From NCBI GenBank assembly GCA_947457715.1, contig CANGXK010000033.1:1-12476 (forward strand): DNA of 12,476 bases. Reading direction: 5' to 3'. The stretch comes from Gemmatimonadota bacterium (lineage in GTDB: Bacteria > Gemmatimonadota > Gemmatimonadetes > Gemmatimonadales > Gemmatimonadaceae). Positions 1-7,666 of this stretch are shown here, piece by piece; the first letter of the stretch is position 1; the number at the start of each line of letters is the position of its first letter. The notes below the pieces were generated by a model that had not been told where the DNA came from, did no database searches, and saw only the letters and a list, made by a program, of their open reading frames with translations. The translations under genes were made by a program, and so were the position numbers.

Positions 1-15
1 CCTAAGCCATACGCC

Positions 16-21
16 GAGGGG
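16..21 (+). promoter_or_regulatory. Shine-Dalgarno site of the phosphatase gene
   Basis: GAGGGG lies 8 bases before the ATG at 30. It is one of the few clear ribosome binding sites in the window and supports that ATG as the true start. The sequence before it (1-15) is too short to assign to a gene; a TAA at 3-5 could be the end of an upstream reading frame, but this cannot be tested here. Confidence 0.55.
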
Positions 22-29
22 CGCACCGC

Positions 30-494
30 ATGCATTTGCTCTTCGTCTGTACCGGAAACACCTGTCGCAGCCCGCTCGCTGAGGCGATCGCGCGGCGCAT
101 GATCGCCGATCGCGCGATTCCCGACCTGACGGTCGGAAGCGCCGGGACGAGTGCCTGGGCCGACGCTCCGGCGTCGGACGGCGCTCTGCTCGTGGCACTG
201 GAGCATGGGATCGATCTTGGCGATCATCGGTCGCGGCCCCTGGCGCAGGAGCTCGTGAGCCAAGCGCAGATCATCCTCACGATGGGACCGCACCATCTGG
301 ACCGTTCCGAGGCGCTCGGCGGGACGGCGCGGTCGTGGTTGCTCACGGAATTCGCCGGTGGAGCACCTCGTCCCGTCGGTGATCCATTCGGCGGTGATCT
401 CGACGTCTATCGTGCCACGTTCATGGAGCTCGAGCAGGTGATCGCCGCGGCGCTGGATCGGATCGTTGCGGAACGGTCACGCAACACCCGCTGA
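30..494 (+). CDS. ywlE: Low-molecular-weight protein phosphatase, YwlE-type (probable protein-arginine phosphatase)
   Basis: A 154-residue cytosolic phosphatase of the low-molecular-weight PTP family, normal in length. The P-loop CTGNTCRS (residues 7-14) holds the nucleophile Cys7 and the phosphate-binding Arg13. The general-acid loop is at DPFGG (118-122), with Asp118. Ordinary tyrosine phosphatases of this family usually carry Ile or Leu at the P-loop position where this protein has Thr11. Thr11 is the residue known to set phosphoarginine preference in Bacillus YwlE. The following stretch DPFGGDLDVYRATFMELE also resembles YwlE, from memory, more than tyrosine-specific members. By family knowledge it would remove phosphate from arginines placed by a McsB-like kinase; no such kinase is in view. 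The ATG at 30 has a good ribosome binding site. The stop is 13 bases before the preferred aroE start, so the two are probably co-transcribed. The fold is near certain; arginine specificity is inference. Confidence 0.88.
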   Translation: MHLLFVCTGNTCRSPLAEAIARRMIADRAIPDLTVGSAGTSAWADAPASDGALLVALEHGIDLGDHRSRPLAQELVSQAQIILTMGPHHLDRSEALGGTARSWLLTEFAGGAPRPVGDPFGGDLDVYRATFMELEQVIAAALDRIVAERSRNTR

Positions 495-507
495 GCCGGC
501 GTCGATT

Positions 508-1383
508 ATGGAGCGGCCGATAGAACGGCTCATCCGCGCCGGCGAGCGACCGTCGCGCCTCGTCATTCTTGGGCATCCCGTGTCGCATTCGGTCTCGCCG
601 GTTTTTCAGGGGGCCGCGCTGCGTTTCGCCGGGTTCTCCACGGCGTATGATCGAGAGGACGTCCCGCCCGATCAATTGGCGGATGCGCTGGCGCGGCTCG
701 CGGCCGAGGGTGCCGGCGGGAACCTCACGATTCCGCACAAGGAGGCCGCCGCAGGCCTGATCGCGCGCTGCACGACGGTCGCGCGCCGTGTCGGCGCCGT
801 GAACACCTTCTGGACGGAGCGCGGCGCGATCGTGGGGCACAATACCGACGTGGAGGGCGCGGCGGCCACGATTCAGGCGTTGCGTCCGAGCAGCAGCGAC
901 GACGCGTGCGACATACCGGTCGTCCTTCTCGGTGCCGGCGGATCGGCCGCTGCCACGCTGGTCGCGCTGCACGATCTGGGATACCGGCGCATCACCATCG
1001 TCGCGCGCAGCACGGCGCGTGCACGGGCCTTGTCGGCGCGGCTGTCCATTCCCGCGCGCATTGCCTCGATGGACGCGATCGACGACGCTGTCGAAACGGC
1101 GGCGCTCGTGATCAACGCCACTCCGGTGGGCTTGCGTGACGACGCATTTCCCGTGGCGGTCGCCTCGATCCCCGCCCGGTGCGCGGTCTTCGATCTGGTG
1201 TATCGTCCCGGGCTTACTCCATGGATCGCTGCCTGTCGGCATGCCGGACGGCGGGCGGAAGATGGCTTGCGCATGTTGGTGGAGCAGGGGGCGGCTTCGT
1301 TCGAGGCGTGGTTTGATAGACCGGCTCCTCGCGCCGCCATGTGGCAGGCGCTCAGCGCCGCGCCGATGAGGTACGGCGCGTGA
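508..1383 (+). CDS. aroE: Shikimate dehydrogenase (NADP+)
   Basis: Reduces 3-dehydroshikimate to shikimate with NADPH, the fourth step from DAHP in the chorismate pathway. With the ATG at 508 the protein has 291 residues, slightly long for the family. Substrate domain: GHPVSHSVSP (22-31), NLTIPHK (72-78) with catalytic Lys78, and GAVNT (96-100) leading to GHNTD (110-114) with catalytic Asp114. Cofactor domain: the glycine-rich GAGGS (142-146) and NATPVG (203-208). The C-terminal GLRMLVEQGAASFEAW (253-268) is typical. After SP the common His-Asn pair is replaced by Gln-Gly (34-35), a mild departure. An in-frame TTG at 466 would add 14 residues and overlap the phosphatase gene by 29 bases; I prefer ATG 508, which starts just before the conserved fold, although neither has a clear ribosome binding site. 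Its stop overlaps the comF GTG. Amphibolic YdiB-type quinate use cannot be excluded but is less likely. Confidence 0.95.
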   Translation: MERPIERLIRAGERPSRLVILGHPVSHSVSPVFQGAALRFAGFSTAYDREDVPPDQLADALARLAAEGAGGNLTIPHKEAAAGLIARCTTVARRVGAVNTFWTERGAIVGHNTDVEGAAATIQALRPSSSDDACDIPVVLLGAGGSAAATLVALHDLGYRRITIVARSTARARALSARLSIPARIASMDAIDDAVETAALVINATPVGLRDDAFPVAVASIPARCAVFDLVYRPGLTPWIAACRHAGRRAEDGLRMLVEQGAASFEAWFDRPAPRAAMWQALSAAPMRYGA

Positions 1384-2279
1384 CGCCGCCGAGCAATGCG
1401 ACGCCGCCGAGCAATGCGACGCCGCCCCCAGCGCCCTCCCCTGTCCACGCGCTGGGGGCGCTTTCACGGTTTGCGCGGGCGGCGGCGCGCGGTCTGGTCG
1501 ACCTGCTCCTGCCGTCGGCTTGTGCCATCTGCCGGGCGCTGCACCGACCAGATGTCGACGGCATCGTCTGCCAAGCGTGCCTCACCCGGGTCATCCCCTT
1601 GGGCTGGCCGCAATGCGGCCGATGCGGCCAGCCACGCCTGTCGCCGTCGATCCCCTTGCCGGTCGAGGTCACGCCGTCGGGCGTCATCCCGCCGTGCCGA
1701 TGGTGCAACCGCCTCGCGCCGACGATTCGTGCGGTGCGCTCTGCTTGTCGTATGGATGAGGGGACGGGTGCCGCACTGGTGCACGCGCTTAAGTACGATG
1801 GCTGGCAGGCCGTCGCATACCCGATGGCCAGACGGATGGCGCGCCTCGACTGGCCGCTCGACGTCGTCCGCGAGCGTACGGCCCTCGTCCCGGTTCCGCT
1901 CTCGCGCACCCGTCGACGCGAGCGTGGGTACAACCAGGCTGAGCGGCTCGCCCGTGGCCTTGCCGCGGAGTGGCGCATACCGGTATGGCCCGATGTCCTC
2001 GAGCGCAATCGCAACACCAGATCGCAGGTGCGGTTGACACCGTCGGAGAGGGCGAGCAACGTATCCGGTGCGTTCGTGACGCGATCAAACGCCCGGGCGC
2101 GTCTTCGGGGGGCGCACATCGTGCTGGTCGACGATGTGATCACCACCGCGGCGACGATCAATGCGTCCGCCCAGGCTCTCGCCGACGGCGGCGCGCGCAT
2201 CATCTCTTGTGTGACGTTCGGACGGGCGCCTGAACCGGGCGACCGTGCCGTTCCTGACTACGACTTCATCCGGAACTGA
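1380..2279 (+). CDS. comF: ComF family protein (double zinc ribbon plus phosphoribosyltransferase-like domain)
   Basis: A 299-residue cytosolic protein of the ComF/GntX family, linked to DNA uptake during natural transformation and sometimes to general DNA processing. After a low-complexity Thr/Pro/Ala N terminus come four CxxC knuckles (Cys48/51, 64/67, 79/82, 106/109), as expected for a zinc-binding region. The phosphoribosyltransferase-like domain follows: LVPVPLSRTRRRERGYNQAE (169-188), RNTRSQVRLT (211-220), then the PRPP-loop motif VLVDDVITTAAT (248-259), where the usual Gly of TTGAT is Ala. The GTG at 1380 overlaps the aroE stop as GTGA, pointing to translational coupling. A GTG at 1341 would add 13 residues inside aroE and looks less likely. 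The first 14 codons carry an 18-bp tandem repeat, so the exact start is somewhat uncertain. Some members are near amidophosphoribosyltransferases in sequence, but the zinc knuckles fit ComF. Confidence 0.9.
   Translation: MTPPSNATPPSNATPPPAPSPVHALGALSRFARAAARGLVDLLLPSACAICRALHRPDVDGIVCQACLTRVIPLGWPQCGRCGQPRLSPSIPLPVEVTPSGVIPPCRWCNRLAPTIRAVRSACRMDEGTGAALVHALKYDGWQAVAYPMARRMARLDWPLDVVRERTALVPVPLSRTRRRERGYNQAERLARGLAAEWRIPVWPDVLERNRNTRSQVRLTPSERASNVSGAFVTRSNARARLRGAHIVLVDDVITTAATINASAQALADGGARIISCVTFGRAPEPGDRAVPDYDFIRN
1383..1418 (+). repeat. Two perfect 18-bp tandem repeats in the comF N terminus
   Basis: The unit acgccgccgagcaatgcg occurs at 1383-1400 and again without change at 1401-1418, followed by the first 8 bases of a third copy (1419-1426). 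It encodes Thr-Pro-Pro-Ser-Asn-Ala twice, immediately after the GTG start. As 18 is a multiple of three, gain or loss of a copy would keep the comF frame. Confidence 0.9.
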
Positions 2280-2284
2280 CACGA

Positions 2285-3295
2285 ATGGCTATTCGCGTAG
2301 GCATCAACGGCTTCGGCCGCATCGGCCGCCAGGTGCTTCGCGCCGCCAAGCAACAGGGCGTCGCTGACCTCGACTTCGTTGCCATCAACGACCTCACCGA
2401 TACCGCCACGCTGGCGCACCTGTTCACGTACGACTCGGTGCACGGACGGTATGACGGTGAAGTCAGTCATGATGCCGAAAGCATCACGATCGACGGCGAT
2501 CGCATCCGCATTCTCGCCGAGCGCGACCCGGCCAAGCTGGGCTGGGGTGCAATGGGCGTCGATATCGTGCTCGAATCGACCGGCCGCTTCACCGTCGCCG
2601 CCGATGCGAAGAAGCACATGGACGCCGGCGCGAAGAAGGTCATCATCTCGGCTCCGGCCACGAACGAAGACATCACGATCGTCATGGGCGTGAACAGCGA
2701 CAAGTACGATCCGGCGTCGCATCACATCATCTCGAACGCGTCGTGCACGACCAACTGCCTCGTGCCGATGGTCAAGATCATCCGCGACAACTTCGGTTTC
2801 GTGCACGGCTCGATGGTCACGATCCACAGCTACACGAACGATCAGTCGATCCTCGACCTGCCGCACAAGGACCTGCGTCGCGCGCGCGCAGCGGCGGTGT
2901 CGATGATCCCGACCACGACGGGCGCCGCCAAGGCCACGTCGCTCGTGATTCCCGAAGTGAAGGGCAAGATCGACGGTATCGCGGTGCGTGTGCCGACCCC
3001 CGATGTGTCGCTCACCGATCTCACGTGCGTGGTCGAGCGCAAGGTCACGAAAGAAGAAGTCAACGCGGCGTTCAAGGCGGCGTCCGAGACGTCGCTCGTC
3101 GGCGTACTCGGCTACAGCGAAGTGCCGCTCGTTTCCATCGATTACGTCGGCGATCCGCATTCGTGCACGCTCGATGCGCTCAGCACGATCGTCATCGACG
3201 GCACGCTCGTGAAGATCTCGGGCTGGTACGACAATGAGTGGGGCTACTCGTCGCGCTGCGTCGACCTGCTGCGTTTCGTCGGCGCTCGTCTCTAA
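2285..3295 (+). CDS. gap: Glyceraldehyde-3-phosphate dehydrogenase, type I
   Basis: Cytosolic glycolytic enzyme converting glyceraldehyde 3-phosphate, phosphate and NAD+ to 1,3-bisphosphoglycerate. Its 336 residues match the usual length. The Rossmann motif GINGFGRIG (6-14) opens the NAD-binding domain; Asp36 in INDLTD fits NAD+ rather than NADP+ preference. The active site is SNASCTTNC (150-158) with nucleophile Cys154, and His181 in TIHSYTNDQ is the usual activating base. The C terminus GWYDNEWGYSSRCVDLL (313-329) is characteristic. The ATG at 2285 is 5 bases after the comF stop with no good ribosome binding site. As a highly expressed gene it may have its own promoter inside comF, which I cannot identify. 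It opens the gap-pgk-tpiA block. Confidence 0.98.
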   Translation: MAIRVGINGFGRIGRQVLRAAKQQGVADLDFVAINDLTDTATLAHLFTYDSVHGRYDGEVSHDAESITIDGDRIRILAERDPAKLGWGAMGVDIVLESTGRFTVAADAKKHMDAGAKKVIISAPATNEDITIVMGVNSDKYDPASHHIISNASCTTNCLVPMVKIIRDNFGFVHGSMVTIHSYTNDQSILDLPHKDLRRARAAAVSMIPTTTGAAKATSLVIPEVKGKIDGIAVRVPTPDVSLTDLTCVVERKVTKEEVNAAFKAASETSLVGVLGYSEVPLVSIDYVGDPHSCTLDALSTIVIDGTLVKISGWYDNEWGYSSRCVDLLRFVGARL

Positions 3296-3347
3296 ACTTT
3301 CGGGCAGTCGTTTTCGGTCGTTCGTTCTGCCTGTTCGCGTGTTCGTT

Positions 3348-3381
3348 CACGAGCCCCGGTACCTGCGTGCCGGGGCTCGTG
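3348..3381 (+). terminator. Strong perfect hairpin between gap and pgk
   Basis: Arms cacgagccccgg (3348-3359) and ccggggctcgtg (3370-3381) pair perfectly over 12 bp around a 10-base loop. This is the strongest structure in the 135-base gap 3296-3430, which holds no gene. No run of T follows (tgtcgccgg), so it is not a standard intrinsic terminator. It may be a partial terminator, a pause site, or a structure protecting the 3' end of gap mRNA. Arm pairing is seen directly; the role is inference. Confidence 0.55.
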
Positions 3382-3430
3382 TGTCGCCGGACCGTTCTCA
3401 CGCGACATCACTCCCGTCGTATTTCCCGCC

Positions 3431-4627
<1,197 letters not shown>

Positions 4628-4673
4628 TCGGCACCCGTCGCTCGTCCACCAATTCTCAGGTCATCTGCCTCTC

Positions 4674-5429
4674 ATGCATCACAAGCCCGTCATCGCCGCG
4701 AACTGGAAGCTCAACCACGGCCCCACCGACGCGAAGGCGTTCCTGCAGCGTTTTCTCGCGCAGGCGCCGAAGATGAACGATCGCACGTTGGTCTTCTTCC
4801 CGTCGGCGATCACGATCACGACGGTCATCGAAGGGTTGCGCGAGCGACCTGATATCTGGGTCGGTGTGCAGAACGTGCACTCGGAGGCGCAGGGGGCATT
4901 CACGGGAGAAAACTCCGTCCTGATGGCGCGTGATGTCGGCGCGCGCGTCGTGCTGGTCGGCCACTCCGAACGTCGCCACGTCTTCGGCGAAACCGATACG
5001 ATGACGACTGCGAAAATGGCCCTCATCTGCCAGGCAAGGCTGGTGCCGATGCTGTGTGTCGGCGAAACGCTGGACGAACGCGAGGCGGGCGCGACGACCT
5101 CTGTCGTGGAGCGCCAGCTGTCGGCCGGTCTGGCGGGACTCGATGACGCTCAGGCGGCCGGCATCATGCTGGCCTATGAGCCGGTCTGGGCTATCGGCAC
5201 GGGTCGGACCGCCACACCTGAGGACGCCAGCGCGATCCACAGTGTTCTGCGCGGCGCGTTGAGAAGCCGCCTCGGCGAAAAGGCCGCGGCGGGCGTTCCG
5301 ATTCTCTACGGGGGCTCCGTAAATCGCGGCAATGCGGCGACGTTGCTGGCTGCGCCGGATGTTGATGGACTTCTCGTTGGCGGCGCTTCGCTCGACGCCG
5401 ACAGCTGGGCAAGCATCGTCCGCAGCTGA
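4674..5429 (+). CDS. tpiA: Triose-phosphate isomerase
   Basis: Interconverts dihydroxyacetone phosphate and glyceraldehyde 3-phosphate, feeding Gap. With the ATG at 4674 the protein has 251 residues, the standard size. All active-site elements are present: NWKLN (10-14) with Asn10 and Lys12, GHSERR (96-101) with electrophile His97, AYEPVWAIGTG (167-177) with base Glu169, and the phosphate-gripping loop from Ala173 onward. YGGSVN (212-217) and GLLVGGASL (232-240) close the barrel. The frame stays open upstream to 4419, but that part overlaps pgk and has no TIM homology, so ATG 4674 (reading MHHKPVIAANWK) is clearly the start. No clear ribosome binding site. The pgk-tpiA gap 4628-4673 shows no terminator. 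Confidence 0.98.
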   Translation: MHHKPVIAANWKLNHGPTDAKAFLQRFLAQAPKMNDRTLVFFPSAITITTVIEGLRERPDIWVGVQNVHSEAQGAFTGENSVLMARDVGARVVLVGHSERRHVFGETDTMTTAKMALICQARLVPMLCVGETLDEREAGATTSVVERQLSAGLAGLDDAQAAGIMLAYEPVWAIGTGRTATPEDASAIHSVLRGALRSRLGEKAAAGVPILYGGSVNRGNAATLLAAPDVDGLLVGGASLDADSWASIVRS

Positions 5430-5453
5430 GTCCCGCCCGCCACCCCCTCGCGA

Positions 5454-5491
5454 TCTGTCATAACTGTTGAGTTCTGTCGCAACTGTTGGGT
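5454..5491 (+). repeat. Imperfect 19-bp tandem repeat upstream of secG
   Basis: tctgtcataactgttgagt (5454-5472) is followed directly by tctgtcgcaactgttgggt (5473-5491), 16 of 19 positions identical. The 19-base period would put two bound proteins about two helical turns apart, on nearly the same DNA face, as for an operator or activator site. That role is inference. Confidence 0.7.
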
Positions 5492-5505
5492 GGGGAAGGA
5501 CTTGC
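5491..5505 (+). promoter_or_regulatory. Possible sigma-54-type -24/-12 element before secG
   Basis: TGG at 5491-5493 and TTGC at 5502-5505 match the conserved cores of the sigma-54 consensus (TGG, 8 bases, TTGC) with exact spacing; the bases between do not match the weaker consensus positions. It lies about 80 bases before the secG ATG. A chance match is quite possible. Confidence 0.2.
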
Positions 5506-5586
5506 CTCGGCAGATTCCCTCAGCCATGTTTGAAGGCTGACGCGGCTTTCGCGCACTCTGAACGCACTCGATTCCGGCTTCGTGAC

Positions 5587-5961
5587 ATGTACACGTTCCT
5601 GCTGACTCTGCTCATCCTCGACGCGATCGTCCTGGCGATCGCCGTGCTCCTCCAGTCCGGTAAGGGCGGTGGGTTAGCGGCAAGCTTCGGCGGGGCTAGC
5701 TCGTCATCCGACTCCGTGATCGGCACACGTCAGGCGGGCAACCTGCTGACAAAGGCGAGCTGGTGGTGCGGTGGCATCTTCCTCGGCCTCGCGTTCGTCC
5801 TGCAGATGATGTCGTCGCGTGCCGCGTCGCCGAAGTCGGTGCTCGACCAGCTGGCCACGCCCGCGACGGCGCCGAGCGCGGCGCCCGCAGGTGGGGCAGT
5901 GCCGGCCGCACCGCTCACGCCGGTGCCGGCTGCACCGACGGCACCTGCCAAGCAGCCCTAA
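5587..5961 (+). CDS. secG: Preprotein translocase subunit SecG
   Basis: Small inner-membrane partner of SecY and SecE that aids SecA-driven export. With the ATG at 5587 it has 124 residues. Two hydrophobic helices are visible, about residues 3-22 and 57-76, joined by the conserved cytoplasmic loop [16 protein letters not shown] (21-36). After the second helix comes a tail rich in Ala and Pro (about 90-124, repeated PAAP-like units) of low complexity, longer than in minimal SecG proteins. An upstream in-frame start would add 40 residues with no SecG features, so ATG 5587 is preferred although it lacks a clear ribosome binding site. Its position after tpiA matches the common gap-pgk-tpiA-secG order in many bacteria. 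carA follows after 7 bases. Confidence 0.95.
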   Translation: MYTFLLTLLILDAIVLAIAVLLQSGKGGGLAASFGGASSSSDSVIGTRQAGNLLTKASWWCGGIFLGLAFVLQMMSSRAASPKSVLDQLATPATAPSAAPAGGAVPAAPLTPVPAAPTAPAKQP

Positions 5962-5968
5962 CCGACGC

Positions 5969-7081
5969 GTGCACACGCTCCCTCCCAAGGGGTTCCTCCT
6001 CCTCGAGGACGGAACCCTTTTTCTCGGCCGACTCATCGGACCGGTCACGCCGACCGTGGCGGAAGTAGTCTTCACGACCAACATGACCGGGTATCAGGAG
6101 GTCTTCACCGACCCCTCCTACCGCGGCCAGACGGTTGTATTGACGGCAACGCAGATCGGGAACTACGGCGTGAATACCGAGGACCCCGAGTCCTCGAAGC
6201 CGCAGGTCGCGGGCGTCATCGTCCGCGAGCTGTCGCTGACACACTCGAACTGGCGCGCCACCGGCGGCCTGCGCGAGTGGCTCGAAGAGCATCAGGTACC
6301 GGTGCTTACCGAAGTCGACACGCGTCGCCTCACCAAGCACCTGCGGGCCGTCGGTGTGATGCGCGGCGTCATCGGGCTCGGCGAGACGCCATCGCGTGAA
6401 GCGCTGGCCGTTCTCGAAGGCTGTCCAAGCATGGAAGGGCTCGATCTGGCGTCGGTCGTGTCCACCCGTGAGGTGTACTCCTGGGGCAAGCCCGACGCCA
6501 CCTACCATGTCGTCGCATACGACTACGGGATCAAGCGCAACATTTTGCGCCTCCTCGCCGCGCACGATTGCCGAGTAACCGTGGTGCCGTCGGACACGCC
6601 GGCGCATCGCGTGCTGGCGATGCACCCGGACGGCGTCTTTTTGTCGAATGGCCCCGGTGACCCGGATGCGGTCACGTACGCGCCGGCGGCGATCCGTGAG
6701 ATTGCGGCCAGTCAGACCCCGATGTTCGGGATCTGCCTCGGCCACCAGTTACTGGGTCTGTCCTTCGGTGCGCGGACGGAGAAGATGCCCTTTGGGCATC
6801 GGGGCGGGAATCAGCCGGTCAAGGATCTCGAAACCGGAAAGGTGTTGATTACGTCCCAGAACCACGGTTTTGCTGTGGTCGGCACCGTGGATGGGGTGGA
6901 AGGGGCGCCGGATCTGGTGGTGACCCATATCAACCTCAATGATGGTACGGTTGAGGGACTGCGCCATCGGACGCTGCCGATCTTCGCCGTGCAGTACCAC
7001 CCCGAGGCCGCTCCGGGGCCACACGACGCGGTTCCCCTGTTCGATCGGTTTCTCGAGGCTCTAAGAAATCGTCGTCGGTGA
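5969..7081 (+). CDS. carA: Carbamoyl-phosphate synthase small subunit (glutamine amidotransferase)
   Basis: Releases ammonia from glutamine and channels it to the large subunit CarB for carbamoyl phosphate, used in pyrimidine and arginine synthesis. The GTG at 5969 gives 370 residues, normal for CarA, and starts right at the family N terminus ([17 protein letters not shown]). N-terminal domain: [19 protein letters not shown] (36-54) and GNYGVNTED (64-72). Class I amidotransferase domain: [13 protein letters not shown] (185-197), NGPGDPDA (227-234), [10 protein letters not shown] (254-263) with nucleophile Cys256, and [11 protein letters not shown] (341-351) with His344 and Glu346; the triad is complete. 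A GTG at 5819 in the same frame would overlap secG and add Arg-rich residues without homology. No Shine-Dalgarno is seen. carB is not adjacent within the window. Confidence 0.97.
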   Translation: MHTLPPKGFLLLEDGTLFLGRLIGPVTPTVAEVVFTTNMTGYQEVFTDPSYRGQTVVLTATQIGNYGVNTEDPESSKPQVAGVIVRELSLTHSNWRATGGLREWLEEHQVPVLTEVDTRRLTKHLRAVGVMRGVIGLGETPSREALAVLEGCPSMEGLDLASVVSTREVYSWGKPDATYHVVAYDYGIKRNILRLLAAHDCRVTVVPSDTPAHRVLAMHPDGVFLSNGPGDPDAVTYAPAAIREIAASQTPMFGICLGHQLLGLSFGARTEKMPFGHRGGNQPVKDLETGKVLITSQNHGFAVVGTVDGVEGAPDLVVTHINLNDGTVEGLRHRTLPIFAVQYHPEAAPGPHDAVPLFDRFLEALRNRRR

Positions 7082-7095
7082 AGTGACCCAAACGC

Positions 7096-7124
7096 TTGAC
7101 TGACAAGCACTAAGGTCATACGTT
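7096..7124 (+). promoter_or_regulatory. Candidate sigma-70 promoter of the HU gene
   Basis: TTGACT (7096-7101) is a 5 of 6 match to the -35 box; with a 17-base spacer the -10 position reads TACGTT (7119-7124), only 3 of 6. It is 75 bases before the HU ATG and upstream of the leader hairpin, as a promoter for HU should be. Confidence 0.35.
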
Positions 7125-7148
7125 CGCTTCCTTCGCTTGATCTTCGAT

Positions 7149-7179
7149 ACGTGCCGGCCCTGCATTTGGGACGGCACGT
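7149..7179 (+). promoter_or_regulatory. Hairpin in the HU leader
   Basis: acgtgccg (7149-7156) pairs perfectly with cggcacgt (7172-7179). Beyond one G/A mismatch, CCC (7158-7160) pairs with GGG (7168-7170) around a 7-base loop. The structure ends 19 bases before the HU ATG. No T run follows it, so it is more likely an mRNA-level element or a protein-binding palindrome than a terminator. Function is inference. Confidence 0.5.
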
Positions 7180-7198
7180 CGACCCCTTGGTAGAGTCC

Positions 7199-7543
7199 AT
7201 GACGAAAGCCGATCTGGTTGAGAACGTCACGACGCGAATCGCGCGGACGGCCGGACCGACCATCTCTAAGAAGGATTGTGCGCGGGTTGTCGACGCCTTC
7301 CTCGACGCGATCAAGGAAGCCCTTCAGGAGCAGAAGAACATCGAAGTCCGTGGTTTTGGCACCTTTAAGATCCGGCAACGCAAGACCCGCATGGCGCGAA
7401 ATCCGCGCACGGGCTCGCCGGTCGAGGTGTCGGCTCGTCCCGTCCCGGTGTTCAAGCCAAGTAAGGAACTTCGTGCCATGGTGGCTGGCGTCGACGAAAG
7501 CATGCTCGAGGATGAAGAGGGCGATGAGATGAACGAGGCGTAG
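7199..7543 (+). CDS. hup: HU/IHF family DNA-binding protein with acidic C-terminal tail
   Basis: A nucleoid-associated histone-like protein of 114 residues that should form dimers and bend DNA. Residues 1-46 form the helical dimer base (MTKADLVENV start is typical). GFGTFKIRQRKTRMARNPRTG (52-72) is the beta-arm region with the intercalating Pro69 in the RNP motif, and VPVFKPSKELR (82-92) is the usual end of the fold. About 20 further residues follow, strongly acidic (DESMLEDEEGDEMNE, 99-113), unlike the common 90-residue HU or IHF. The ATG at 7199 is chosen because it begins the conserved MTK; the in-frame GTG at 7151 would start inside the leader hairpin. The site ggtagag just before is only a weak ribosome binding match. 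Single gene with its own candidate promoter and terminator. Sequence alone does not separate HU from IHF-like. Confidence 0.93.
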   Translation: MTKADLVENVTTRIARTAGPTISKKDCARVVDAFLDAIKEALQEQKNIEVRGFGTFKIRQRKTRMARNPRTGSPVEVSARPVPVFKPSKELRAMVAGVDESMLEDEEGDEMNEA

Positions 7544-7575
7544 TTTGCCGTCCTCGCTCGGCTGACGTGTCATGC

Positions 7576-7620
7576 AACGCCCCGCCGCGCCTCACGCGAG
7601 CGGGGCGTTCGTATTCCTGA
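7576..7620 (+). terminator. Intrinsic terminator after the HU gene
   Basis: aacgccccgc (7576-7585) pairs perfectly with gcggggcgtt (7600-7609), a 10-bp stem with a 14-base loop that can itself form a CGCG pair. The right arm runs into ttcgtattcct, a modestly T-rich tail. It starts 32 bases after the HU stop and separates it from moaD. Confidence 0.75.
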
Positions 7621-7630
7621 AAATCGTAGA

Positions 7631-7642
7631 ACCGAATTCGGT
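7631..7642. promoter_or_regulatory. Perfect 12-bp palindrome upstream of moaD
   Basis: accgaattcggt is its own reverse complement and ends 24 bases before the moaD ATG, just before TATCTT (7652-7657), a plausible -10 box. The spot is right for an operator of moaDEA. Palindromes of this length arise by chance a few times per window this size, so the role is a guess. Confidence 0.3.
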
Positions 7643-7666
7643 GCCTTGGGCTATCTTGTACACGAC

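Larger units (their letters stand above)
5430..5586. other. Intergenic region tpiA-secG
   Basis: A 157-base gap without a coding sequence. It holds a 19-bp imperfect tandem repeat (5454-5491), a sigma-54-like element (5491-5505) and a small hairpin (tcagcc 5520-5525 with ggctga 5535-5540, loop 9). It probably carries the promoter for secG-carA. No strong tpiA terminator is visible. Confidence 0.6.

Noticed and set aside
1341..1379. GTG at 1341 as comF start
   Set aside because: It would overlap aroE by 43 bases and add residues from an aroE shadow frame; the GTGA overlap at 1380 is more natural.
421..1467. Long minus-strand reading frame (348 residues) opposite aroE
   Set aside because: It mirrors a well-supported aroE in GC-rich DNA, where stop codons are rare in antisense frames. 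Its product is Arg/His-rich with no recognisable domain.
2258..3160. Minus-strand reading frame (300 residues) opposite gap
   Set aside because: Fully antisense to gap; composition is rich in Arg, Asp and His, typical of mirrored coding frames. No motif seen.
5819..5968. 50-codon N-terminal extension of carA
   Set aside because: It overlaps secG in another frame, is Arg-rich and is not part of CarA; GTG 5969 starts right at the conserved N terminus.
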